The translations under genes were made by a program, and so were the position numbers. The notes beneath the pieces are model-generated. The model ran no database searches. It saw only the letters and a list, made by a program, of their open reading frames with translations, and had not been told where the DNA came from. Shown piece after piece: positions 1 through 5,747 of a stretch of 6,338 nucleotides of DNA (its first letter is position 1; every line of letters begins with the position of its first letter). This DNA is from Lysobacterales bacterium. GTDB taxonomy: Bacteria > Pseudomonadota > Gammaproteobacteria > Xanthomonadales > Marinicellaceae. The DNA lies in the NCBI GenBank assembly GCA_026990095.1, contig JALSIL010000029.1, positions 1 to 6,338 on the forward strand, written 5' to 3'.

Positions 1-663
1 CACCTGCTTAAATCCAGCTTGATAACACATCTGCGATAATTCCATTGGCGTGTAAACAAAATGTTGGTAGTCTCGTGTAAAGACTTTGTCACCTCGAATA
101 AGCATCCATTGATTTGAAAAGATTTGCATATTTTCAATCAATACTGGTCTTTCAATGCGAATATCACCATTTTCATATTCCGACAAATGCACGGGTTGTA
201 TGGTTCGTGCTAGCGTTTCTTTGCCTACTGTATCCAGCAGCAAGGTTCCTTTGTCCGCGAGGTTTTCATAGGCGGTATTTAACACCATTTGGTTGTCTTC
301 TTGGGTATCAAAATACCCAAACGAGTTAAACATATTGACAATTAAATCAAATTTTTTATCACTCTTAAAATCAAGCATATTTGCCCGAATAAACTTAACC
401 GATAGATTAGATTTGAGTGCTTTTTCTTTAGCCCTAGATAACAAAAACGCACTGGTATCCACACCAGTAACTTCATAACCCATTTTTGCCAAAGCTAAAC
501 AATGACGCCCTGGTCCACAGCCTAAATCTAAGACTCTGCATACATCAGTAGAGACTAATGAGAGCAGCTCGGGTACTTGCTCTTGAGCCTGAATAAAACT
601 TTCTTCATCAAACATGCACTCATAAAACATTTCCCATAATTTATCGTCTTCATACCAAGCCAT
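1..663 (-). CDS. Class I SAM-dependent methyltransferase (3' end off window)
   Basis: The minus-strand frame is open from an ATG at 663 to the left edge, giving 221 residues without the C-terminus. Seen in sequence: a Rossmann-type SAM-binding core with motif I VLDLGCGPGRH at residues 44-54, the acidic strand-2 end VTGVDTS (Asp69, expected to bind the SAM ribose), RANMLDF at 93-99 and the strand-4 motif FDLIVNMFNSFGYF at 105-118. The N-terminus MAWYEDDKLWEMFYE, rich in aromatic and acidic residues, resembles a common group of uncharacterised small-molecule methyltransferases and supports this start. The substrate cannot be told; no rRNA, DNA or ubiquinone-methyltransferase hallmark was recognised. 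The Shine-Dalgarno is poor (GAGA upstream of the ATG). A terminator-like hairpin ends only 14 nt before the start, so the gene has no room for its own promoter there. Class assignment is firm, function unknown. Confidence 0.9.
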   Translation of the reverse strand, partial: MAWYEDDKLWEMFYECMFDEESFIQAQEQVPELLSLVSTDVCRVLDLGCGPGRHCLALAKMGYEVTGVDTSAFLLSRAKEKALKSNLSVKFIRANMLDFKSDKKFDLIVNMFNSFGYFDTQEDNQMVLNTAYENLADKGTLLLDTVGKETLARTIQPVHLSEYENGDIRIERPVLIENMQIFSNQWMLIRGDKVFTRDYQHFVYTPMELSQMCYQAGFKQV

Positions 664-677
664 ATTTTTTCTCGCAT

Positions 678-705
678 AAAAAAAGAGCACAAAGAGTGCT
701 CTTTT
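678..705 (-). terminator. Rho-independent terminator-like hairpin, minus strand
   Basis: AAAAGAGCAC (681-690) and GTGCTCTTTT (696-705) form a perfect 10-bp stem around the 5-nt loop 691-695. Read on the minus strand, the hairpin ends in a run of seven T (684-678), as expected for an intrinsic terminator of leftward transcripts. On the plus strand it is followed by AAAAATTT, a much poorer tail. It probably belonged to yegP: if the miniature element and one target repeat are removed, the hairpin begins about 21 nt after the yegP stop codon. Confidence 0.8.
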
Positions 706-713
706 AAAAATTT

Positions 714-718
714 AATTC
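714..718. repeat. Target-site duplication AATTC, left copy
   Basis: AATTC lies directly outside the left inverted repeat and is repeated identically at 878-882 directly outside the right one. The exact match suggests a fairly recent insertion. Confidence 0.7.
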
Positions 719-877
719 GAGACCTTTGCATTACTATATGGCGAAAGAAAAAATAGAGAAAATTTTCCAGATTGAGTTAAAAATTGAAGGTAATAACCAG
801 TTATTGGCGAGATTTTTAGCGAAAAGCTGGTGAATTTAATCATTTTTTACTCGTCACTATAGTTATGCAAAGGTCTC
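719..877. mobile_element. MITE-like miniature inverted-repeat element, 159 bp
   Basis: The ends are inverted repeats. GAGACCTTTGCAT (719-731) matches the reverse complement of 865-877 exactly over 13 nt; after one mismatch ACTATA (733-738 versus 858-863) also matches. A degraded match continues to AAAAAAT (748-754 versus 842-848), giving arms of about 36 nt. The element is flanked on both sides by AATTC (714-718 and 878-882), a perfect 5-bp direct repeat that reads as a target-site duplication. It is too short for a transposase and contains only a 31-codon ORF (738-833), so it would be a non-autonomous element moved by a full-length IS elsewhere. The GAGACCTTTGCA tip recalls tips of some IS5-type elements, but the 5-bp duplication is not the usual length for the IS5 subgroups I can recall, so the family is left open. 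Confidence 0.8.
738..833 (+). other. 31-codon ORF inside the miniature element
   Basis: An ATG 19 nt inside the left end opens a frame to TGA at 831-833. The peptide begins MAKEKIEKIFQIELKIEG and ends in LAKSW. Its position, just inside one terminal repeat, is where an IS transposase would normally start. It could therefore be the fused first and last parts of a parental transposase after internal deletion. I do not recognise the sequence, see no good ribosome binding site, and do not claim it is translated. Confidence 0.3.
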
Positions 878-882
878 AATTC
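878..882. repeat. Target-site duplication AATTC, right copy
   Basis: Identical partner of 714-718, lying 8 nt from the yegP stop codon. Removing one copy plus the element joins the yegP 3' end to the hairpin at 681-705 with no other change. Confidence 0.7.
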
Positions 883-890
883 ATTAAAAC

Positions 891-1223
891 TTATCTTTCG
901 TCAACAAGCTTAGCATCAGGTGCATTTTTAGCCACCGATTTCATTCCATTAGCGCAACCACTCTTAGTTTTATACATTTGGCTACGTCCAATCTCTTGAC
1001 CATTGTTAGCTTTCAAAACCCAATAATCACGACCATCTTTAGCTTGTCTAACTTCAAATTTTGACTCATCTTGTGAGTTTACTCGTACTGACTCGATACC
1101 ATTTTCACAACCCGAAGCAGACTTGTAACCTTGAGATGACATAATCACCTCGCCATTACCTGCTTTAAGAACAAAATAGTCTTTACCGTCCTTACCTTTA
1201 CTTATTACAAATTTACCAGCCAT
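891..1223 (-). CDS. yegP: YegP-family (UPF0339, DUF1508) small protein
   Basis: A 110-residue protein, the same length as E. coli YegP, made of two tandem DUF1508 repeats at about residues 4-50 and 55-101, with a 51-residue period. Each repeat follows the plan KF.....KDGKDYFVLKA-NGQ.I..S..YK...GC.NG..SV..N; compare KDGKDYFVLKAGNGE (11-25) with KDGRDYWVLKANNGQ (62-76). Each repeat holds one Cys-Glu/Ala-Asn-Gly turn (Cys39, Cys90). There is no signal peptide or membrane segment, so it should be cytosolic. The family has no established biochemical role. The start is supported by GAGGAT at 1236-1231, 7 nt before the ATG. It is transcribed away from lptD. A miniature element begins 13 nt after its stop and separates it from its likely terminator. 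Confidence 0.93.
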   Translation of the reverse strand: MAGKFVISKGKDGKDYFVLKAGNGEVIMSSQGYKSASGCENGIESVRVNSQDESKFEVRQAKDGRDYWVLKANNGQEIGRSQMYKTKSGCANGMKSVAKNAPDAKLVDER

Positions 1224-1236
1224 AATTAAAATCCTC

Positions 1237-1326
1237 TTAAATTAAAATAAACATCCCATAAACTTGCCAAAACCAAGTTTTAAGGAAAAAAATCAGCAAT
1301 ATCCGCAGACATTCTTTATTACACAT
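1237..1326 (-). CDS. Possible 29-residue hydrophobic small ORF upstream of yegP
   Basis: On the minus strand an ATG at 1326 opens 29 codons ending in TAA at 1239-1237. The peptide starts MCNKECLR and continues with a mostly hydrophobic stretch (ILLIFFL, then TWFWQVYGMFILI) with one internal Lys at residue 16, compatible with a single membrane segment. A strong Shine-Dalgarno match GGAGGAG (1345-1339) precedes it, though the 12-nt spacing is long. Its stop codon abuts the yegP Shine-Dalgarno (TAAGAGGAT), leaving 13 nt to the yegP start, an arrangement that could couple translation. AT-rich intergenic DNA easily encodes Phe/Ile/Leu-rich peptides by chance, so it remains a candidate: a small membrane peptide, a leader ORF, or nothing. 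Confidence 0.3.
   Translation of the reverse strand: MCNKECLRILLIFFLKTWFWQVYGMFILI
1260..1280. other. Short inverted repeat in the yegP-lptD gap
   Basis: AAACTTG (1260-1266) and CAAGTTT (1274-1280) are a perfect 7-bp inverted repeat around a 7-nt spacer. No T-run follows on either strand, so it is not a convincing terminator. It could be an operator-like dyad or a small mRNA hairpin in the yegP leader, or chance. Confidence 0.3.
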
Positions 1327-1327
1327 A

Positions 1328-1355
1328 TTAAAATAAGTCTCCTCCGTTGTAAAAT
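1328..1355 (+). promoter_or_regulatory. Candidate sigma70 promoter for the lptD operon
   Basis: TTAAAA (1328-1333), a 16-nt spacer and TAAAAT (1350-1355) match the -35/-10 consensus at 4 of 6 and 5 of 6 positions. Transcription would start near 1362, leaving a leader of only about 23 nt before the lptD ATG. In AT-rich DNA such matches are common, so this is a suggestion. Confidence 0.35.
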
Positions 1356-1379
1356 GGAAACCCTAAAATTTAACAAAAG

Positions 1380-1407
1380 TTTATATGAATAAAACCGTTT
1401 CAGTAAA
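1380..1407 (-). promoter_or_regulatory. Candidate minus-strand promoter for yegP
   Basis: On the minus strand TTTACT (1407-1402), a 16-nt spacer and TATAAA (1385-1380) resemble a sigma70 promoter at 4 of 6 and 5 of 6 positions. Its start near 1373 would give yegP a leader of about 150 nt that includes the small ORF at 1237-1326. The site overlaps the first codons of lptD and lies face to face with the lptD promoter candidate. The call rests on motif match only. Confidence 0.25.
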
Positions 1408-3553
1408 AATTTCGCTATTTTTACTTAGTCTTGCCTTGTTAACTCCTTTTTCAAAAGCCCAAAGCCTTAGTGAAAAACCCCAACAAGCGTCTTGTGCCGA
1501 ATCAGCCATTCAAAAATCAACCTCTATTGATGCGGAATATTTTATCCCTCAAGACAACGAAACAATTAAAATTGGTGGGAATGTATGTATTTCTACCGCC
1601 AATCAATCCATCACAACCCAAGAATTAATTTACGATGATAAAAACCAAAATATTAGCATTGCAACCACATTAAATTACCAAGACAAAAACCAATCCATTC
1701 AAGCTCTATCAGCAAAAATAAACCTTAACAACAACCAGGCTGAACTCTCTCATGTCAGCTATCAGTTAAAAGCAAGCAATGCCAACGGTTCTGCCCAATC
1801 ACTAACCACTCAAGAATCAACCAGCCACCTCGATGACTTAAGTTATTCAACCTGTCCAATTGAAGATCAACAATGGTTTTTCAAAGCCCGTACAGCCGAG
1901 CTAGACGAAGAAACGCAAACAGGTACATTTCGAAAAATGACTTTGAGGTTTAAGGGGGTGCCTATCCTTTATTTGCCTTACGCGAAAATGCCCTTAACCA
2001 ACAAAAGGCAATCGGGTTTGTTGGTACCAGAAATCAGTAATTCAACAACCACTGGTTTCGACATTGCTCTGCCCTATTACCTTAATATTACCGAAAACAT
2101 GGATGCCACATTAACCCCTCGTTATTTATCAAAAAGAGGGAACATGTTAGGAGCACAGTTTAGGTATCTTGGTCAAAACTTTGAAGGGGAAATAAATGCA
2201 GAGTATTTACCCAACGATCGCACCGATAAGAGTGATAGAGGTCGAATCGACTACAAACACAACCAAAACCTGTCAAGCCATTGGTTTTTAAATACACGAC
2301 TCAGGCATGTTTCGGACATGCAATACTTTGAAGACTTTGGTAACAACATCAACACCACTGCCCAAGCATTTGTTTATTCCTACCTCAATGTCACAGGATA
2401 TGGCGAGCATTGGAATTTTAAAGGTCAGCTTAACGATTACCAGATTATTAGTGACACTGTTAGCCTTGGCAGTCAACCCTACCAAACACTGCCTAAAGTG
2501 TCATTCAATTATTTTATTGATGGCGATTCATTATTGCATTATGGCTTTGATAGCCAATGGGTCAATTTTTATAAAGAAAAATCCATTACCGCCTCACGAC
2601 TAGACTTAACCCCTTATATTGAGAAATCCTTTCAAAACAATTATTCTCGTTTAACACCTCGATTGGCTTACCGTACAACCAATTGGGATTATTCAAACAC
2701 CCAATTTTCAAATCAAACCAATTTGACTCGCTCTCGCTCCTTACCTATTGCCTCGCTTGATTACACAATTAATTTTGAAAAATCTTTCGAAGATGGAAGC
2801 TTTAGCAGCATTGAACCACATTTGTATTATTTGTATGTACCCTATCGAAATCAACAAGACATCCCTTTATTTGATACACGTGATCTCACATTCGGCAATA
2901 GTTTATTGTTTCTGCCTAATGCTTTCTCAGGAGCAGATCGACAAAGTGATGCCAATCAACTCTCTGTTGCCATTTCGCAAAGACACTTTGACCACAGTGG
3001 CAACGAACGGTGGAATTTTACTTTAGGGCAAATTGCCTATTTTGAAGACCGTCAAGTGCAAACCAACAATACAGTCCAAACACGAAGCACTTCACCAATT
3101 ATTACAGAGTTTAATTATTTTTACCGTAATTGGAAAGCCACAATGAGTGTTCATTGGGACACTCAAATCAATCAATCGGAACGTGCACTGTTTAAAATTC
3201 AGCGCAAAGGCAGCAATAATTCACTTTTTAACTTCGCCTATCGCTTTAGACAGGGTAAAATTGAACAAATAGACTCATCCGTTGTCTTACCATTTGGCAG
3301 AAACAAGCGTTTTATCTCCCGTTGGAATTATTCACTCGATGCCAATAAAACACTTGAAGCCATTGCAGGCATTGAGTTTAAAAGCTGCTGTTGGGCGGCA
3401 CGAATTATTGGAAGAAGGCATATTATCAATGAAGCTGGCGACTCAACAAATGGTATATTTTTTGAATTACAATTAGATGGCTTAGGTGCCATCGGCCGTA
3501 ACCCTAGACGGTTACTCAAACAGTCAATCCTAGGTTATTCAGAGGAATTTTAA
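1385..3553 (+). CDS. lptD: LPS-assembly protein LptD (outer-membrane LPS translocon)
   Basis: A 722-residue outer-membrane beta-barrel that, with lipoprotein LptE, inserts lipopolysaccharide into the outer leaflet. Seen: a signal peptide (hydrophobic residues 9-21, likely cut after SKA at 25), an LptA-like N-terminal domain at about 45-150, the conserved STCP...W element around Cys157, and the barrel from about 205 onward, opening with RQSGLLVPE and DATLTPRYLSKRG. Cys668-Cys669 lie in the C-terminal SCCW motif. Cys37, Cys157, Cys668 and Cys669 correspond to the E. coli cysteines whose inter-domain disulfides activate LptD. Cys68 is extra. The protein is shorter than E. coli LptD (784) but carries all the landmarks. 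The Shine-Dalgarno is weak. It heads the operon, with surA 3 nt downstream. Confidence 0.97.
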   Translation: MNKTVSVKISLFLLSLALLTPFSKAQSLSEKPQQASCAESAIQKSTSIDAEYFIPQDNETIKIGGNVCISTANQSITTQELIYDDKNQNISIATTLNYQDKNQSIQALSAKINLNNNQAELSHVSYQLKASNANGSAQSLTTQESTSHLDDLSYSTCPIEDQQWFFKARTAELDEETQTGTFRKMTLRFKGVPILYLPYAKMPLTNKRQSGLLVPEISNSTTTGFDIALPYYLNITENMDATLTPRYLSKRGNMLGAQFRYLGQNFEGEINAEYLPNDRTDKSDRGRIDYKHNQNLSSHWFLNTRLRHVSDMQYFEDFGNNINTTAQAFVYSYLNVTGYGEHWNFKGQLNDYQIISDTVSLGSQPYQTLPKVSFNYFIDGDSLLHYGFDSQWVNFYKEKSITASRLDLTPYIEKSFQNNYSRLTPRLAYRTTNWDYSNTQFSNQTNLTRSRSLPIASLDYTINFEKSFEDGSFSSIEPHLYYLYVPYRNQQDIPLFDTRDLTFGNSLLFLPNAFSGADRQSDANQLSVAISQRHFDHSGNERWNFTLGQIAYFEDRQVQTNNTVQTRSTSPIITEFNYFYRNWKATMSVHWDTQINQSERALFKIQRKGSNNSLFNFAYRFRQGKIEQIDSSVVLPFGRNKRFISRWNYSLDANKTLEAIAGIEFKSCCWAARIIGRRHIINEAGDSTNGIFFELQLDGLGAIGRNPRRLLKQSILGYSEEF
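3541..3546 (+). promoter_or_regulatory. Ribosome binding site of surA inside lptD
   Basis: AGAGGA lies 10 nt before the surA ATG and forms part of the last lptD codons (Glu-Glu-Phe-stop). It fixes the surA start and suggests that surA translation follows termination of lptD. Confidence 0.75.
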
Positions 3554-3556
3554 AAC

Positions 3557-4828
3557 ATGAAAAAAATAATATTAATCACCACACTGTTTGCAACACAATT
3601 TGCAAGCTTGAGTCACGCAGAAGAAGAGTTGCTCGATGAAATTGTCGCCGTTGTTGAAGAAGGCGTGATACTTCGGAGTGAATTGGATAGAGCTGTTTCA
3701 AATATTACCAAGCAACTCAAAAGCAGTGGCACGCAATTACCACCTAAATCAATTCTTGACCAGCAAGTTTTAGAACGCTTAATAACAGAAGAGATACAGT
3801 TGCAACAAGCAGATTTAGCCGGTGTTCGCATATCTGATGCTGAAGTTGATGCCGCTCTTGCCGAGGTTGCATCAAAAAATAAATTAACCTTGAAACAAAT
3901 GCAAATGGCCATTGAAAATGATGGCATGAACTTTGCTGAATTTCGAAATGACATGCGTAAAGAGTTAAAAACTGAAAAAATTCGCAACGGTTTAGCTAAC
4001 CAAGAAGTCAAAGTCAGCGAGCAAGAAATTGATTTATTTTTGGCTGATAATCAATTCTCACAATTTGAAGTGCGCTTGGGACATATTCTAATACCTTTAG
4101 CAGCCGATGCAAAACAAGAAGAGTTAGCAAAAGCCAAAGCAAAAGTTGACAAAATTTACCAAGAATTACAAAAAGGCACCGATTTCGCAGAACTTGCTAC
4201 TAAATATTCTGCTGGTCAAAAAGCACTAGAAGGTGGCGATTTAGGCTGGAGAGCCAGCAGTGAACTTCCTACTTTATTTGCTGACCAGATCAAAGCCATG
4301 AAAGTCGGAGAGTTTACTCATCCTGTTCGCAGCCAAAGCGGTCTGCACATTCTAAAATTAACCGACAAACGTGAACAAGCCAGTCAAATGATTGATCAAG
4401 TCAAAGCACGCCATATTCTTATCGAAAATTCAGAATTAGTGACGCCCGCCCAAGGCATGGAAATTATCAACGAAATCTATCAACGTTTACAAGAAGGCGA
4501 AGACTTTGCCAAACTGGCAGAAGAAAAATCAGATGATGTTAATTCAGCGGCATTAGGTGGCGATTTGGGTTGGTTTCAACCTAATGAATTTGGGCAACGA
4601 TTTGGAAATGTCGTTGATAAACTTGATGATCAAGAGATTTCTGCTCCGTTTCAAACTCAAGCTGGATGGCATATTGTGCAGAAATTAGGTTCACGGAAAA
4701 ATGATGTTTCTGATGAAATCAAACGCATTCGAGCTAAAAGGGCCATCCACGCCCGTAAAATGAATGAACAAATTGAAAGTTGGTTAACTGAGATTCGTGG
4801 CGAAGCCTTTGTGGACATTCGCATCTAA
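3557..4828 (+). CDS. surA: Periplasmic chaperone and peptidyl-prolyl isomerase SurA
   Basis: A 423-residue protein (E. coli SurA is 428) that escorts unfolded outer-membrane proteins through the periplasm to the BAM complex; LptD is a known client of the family. Seen: a signal peptide at 1-21 ending SLSHA, then a SurA N-domain at about 24-165 with the typical start DEIVAVVEEGVILRSELD. Two parvulin domains follow: the first from RLGHILIP (173) to HILKLTDK (264-271) with FAELATKYSAG and GGDLGW, the second from ARHILIE (284) to HIVQKLGSR (372-380) with FAKLAEEKSDD and GGDLGWF. A C-terminal helix (about 382-416) completes the chaperone module. Both parvulin units look intact. The 3-nt gap to lptD and 4-nt gap to pdxA imply one transcript. 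Confidence 0.97.
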   Translation: MKKIILITTLFATQFASLSHAEEELLDEIVAVVEEGVILRSELDRAVSNITKQLKSSGTQLPPKSILDQQVLERLITEEIQLQQADLAGVRISDAEVDAALAEVASKNKLTLKQMQMAIENDGMNFAEFRNDMRKELKTEKIRNGLANQEVKVSEQEIDLFLADNQFSQFEVRLGHILIPLAADAKQEELAKAKAKVDKIYQELQKGTDFAELATKYSAGQKALEGGDLGWRASSELPTLFADQIKAMKVGEFTHPVRSQSGLHILKLTDKREQASQMIDQVKARHILIENSELVTPAQGMEIINEIYQRLQEGEDFAKLAEEKSDDVNSAALGGDLGWFQPNEFGQRFGNVVDKLDDQEISAPFQTQAGWHIVQKLGSRKNDVSDEIKRIRAKRAIHARKMNEQIESWLTEIRGEAFVDIRI

Positions 4829-4832
4829 ACCC

Positions 4833-5747
4833 ATGCCACAACCCATAGCCATTACCCTTGGTGAACCTGCTGGAATTGGTGCAGAGATAGTCGTCGATTT
4901 GGCAATCCAAGGGCAATTATATGATTGCGTAATTATTGGTGACACCACTTTACTCAAAGGACTGCCAAACACCATTAAAACGAAGCACATCCCCACCAAA
5001 GAAAAAGTAAAGTTCGGGATTCTGGACGTTAATAATTCAGCCTATGTTCTACAGCTGCTGGACACTGCTGCTTATGGATGCATAAACGGCACTTATTCTG
5101 CCATGGTAACCTGCCCCTTGCACAAAGGCATTATTAATGAATCAGGACTTAACTTTACTGGTCACACCGAATATTTAGCGGCACTAAGCCACACAAAAAA
5201 AGTCGTCATGATGTTGCTCAATCAACACATGCGCGTTGCACTAGTCACAACCCACATGCCGCTCAAACAAGTCGCACAAAACATCACAGCCCACAATATT
5301 AGCCAAGTACTTGACATACTAATAAAGGACATGCAAACGAAATTCGGCATCGAAAAACCCATTATTGCCGTCTGCGGACTCAACCCTCATGCCGGTGAGG
5401 ATGGTCATCTGGGTAGCGAAGAAATTGAAATTATTAATCCATCAATTAAATCCTATCAAAACAAAGGACACAATATTATTGGAGCAATACCTGCTGACAC
5501 CTTGTTTACTACAGAAAAACTAAAAGGCATTGATGCGGTACTTGCCATGTACCATGATCAAGGTTTAGCACCATTGAAATATGCAGGATTTGGCAAATCA
5601 GTTAACATCACACTTGGGCTGCCCTTTATTCGTACCAGCGTCGACCATGGCACAGCACTTGATATTGCAGGACAAAATCTAGCTTCGAGTGATAGCTTAC
5701 TCGAAGCGGTAAAGCTCACACGAGAACTGATTAAAAATGCCAACTAA
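4833..5747 (+). CDS. pdxA: 4-hydroxythreonine-4-phosphate dehydrogenase PdxA
   Basis: A 304-residue enzyme that oxidises 4-phosphohydroxy-L-threonine with NAD(P)+ in the DXP-dependent pathway to pyridoxal 5'-phosphate (EC 1.1.1.262); cytosolic. Seen: the N-terminal ITLGEPAGIGAEI, substrate-binding GHTEYLA (His111-Thr112), and three metal ligands His141 (TTHMPL), His186 (GLNPHAGEDGH) and His241 (AMYHDQGL). Their spacing of 45 and 55 residues equals that of E. coli His166/211/266. The C-terminal signature NITLGLPFIRTSVDHGTALDIAG is complete. GAIPADTLF has Ala where GP[IL]PADT is usual, a mild change. ATG 4833, 4 nt after the surA stop, is preferred over an in-frame GTG at 4797, because the conserved protein begins at MPQPIAITLG and the extra 12 residues would lie inside surA. 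No clear Shine-Dalgarno precedes it, so coupling to surA is likely. Confidence 0.96.
   Translation: MPQPIAITLGEPAGIGAEIVVDLAIQGQLYDCVIIGDTTLLKGLPNTIKTKHIPTKEKVKFGILDVNNSAYVLQLLDTAAYGCINGTYSAMVTCPLHKGIINESGLNFTGHTEYLAALSHTKKVVMMLLNQHMRVALVTTHMPLKQVAQNITAHNISQVLDILIKDMQTKFGIEKPIIAVCGLNPHAGEDGHLGSEEIEIINPSIKSYQNKGHNIIGAIPADTLFTTEKLKGIDAVLAMYHDQGLAPLKYAGFGKSVNITLGLPFIRTSVDHGTALDIAGQNLASSDSLLEAVKLTRELIKNAN

Noticed and set aside
114..478. Plus-strand ORFs of 71 and 61 codons opposite the methyltransferase
   Set aside because: They lie antisense within a frame that encodes clear methyltransferase motifs and show no family features.
796..832. Imperfect hairpin ACCAG...CTGGT inside the element as a terminator or ncRNA
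   Set aside because: Only five end pairs are contiguous, the stem is heavily mismatched and there is no T-run.
1244..1270. TTGGCA and TATTTT on the minus strand as the yegP promoter
   Set aside because: The spacer is only 15 nt and transcription would start at the Shine-Dalgarno, leaving no usable leader.
1356..1362. GGAAACC as a sigmaE -35 element for lptD-surA, which is sigmaE-regulated in E. coli
   Set aside because: A -10 element at the proper distance would fall around the start codon and no TCAAA/TCTGA-like sequence is there.
2288..3519. Several ORFs of 63-98 codons within lptD on both strands
   Set aside because: All lie inside the unambiguous LptD barrel coding frame and have no recognisable motifs.
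3613..4011. 132-codon minus-strand ORF inside surA
   Set aside because: It is antisense to the well-conserved SurA N-domain; its Ser/Cys-rich composition is typical of a shadow frame, and no ribosome site was seen.
4797..4832. GTG at 4797 as an upstream start for pdxA
   Set aside because: It would add 12 residues not expected in the family and encoded inside surA; the conserved N-terminus starts at ATG 4833.
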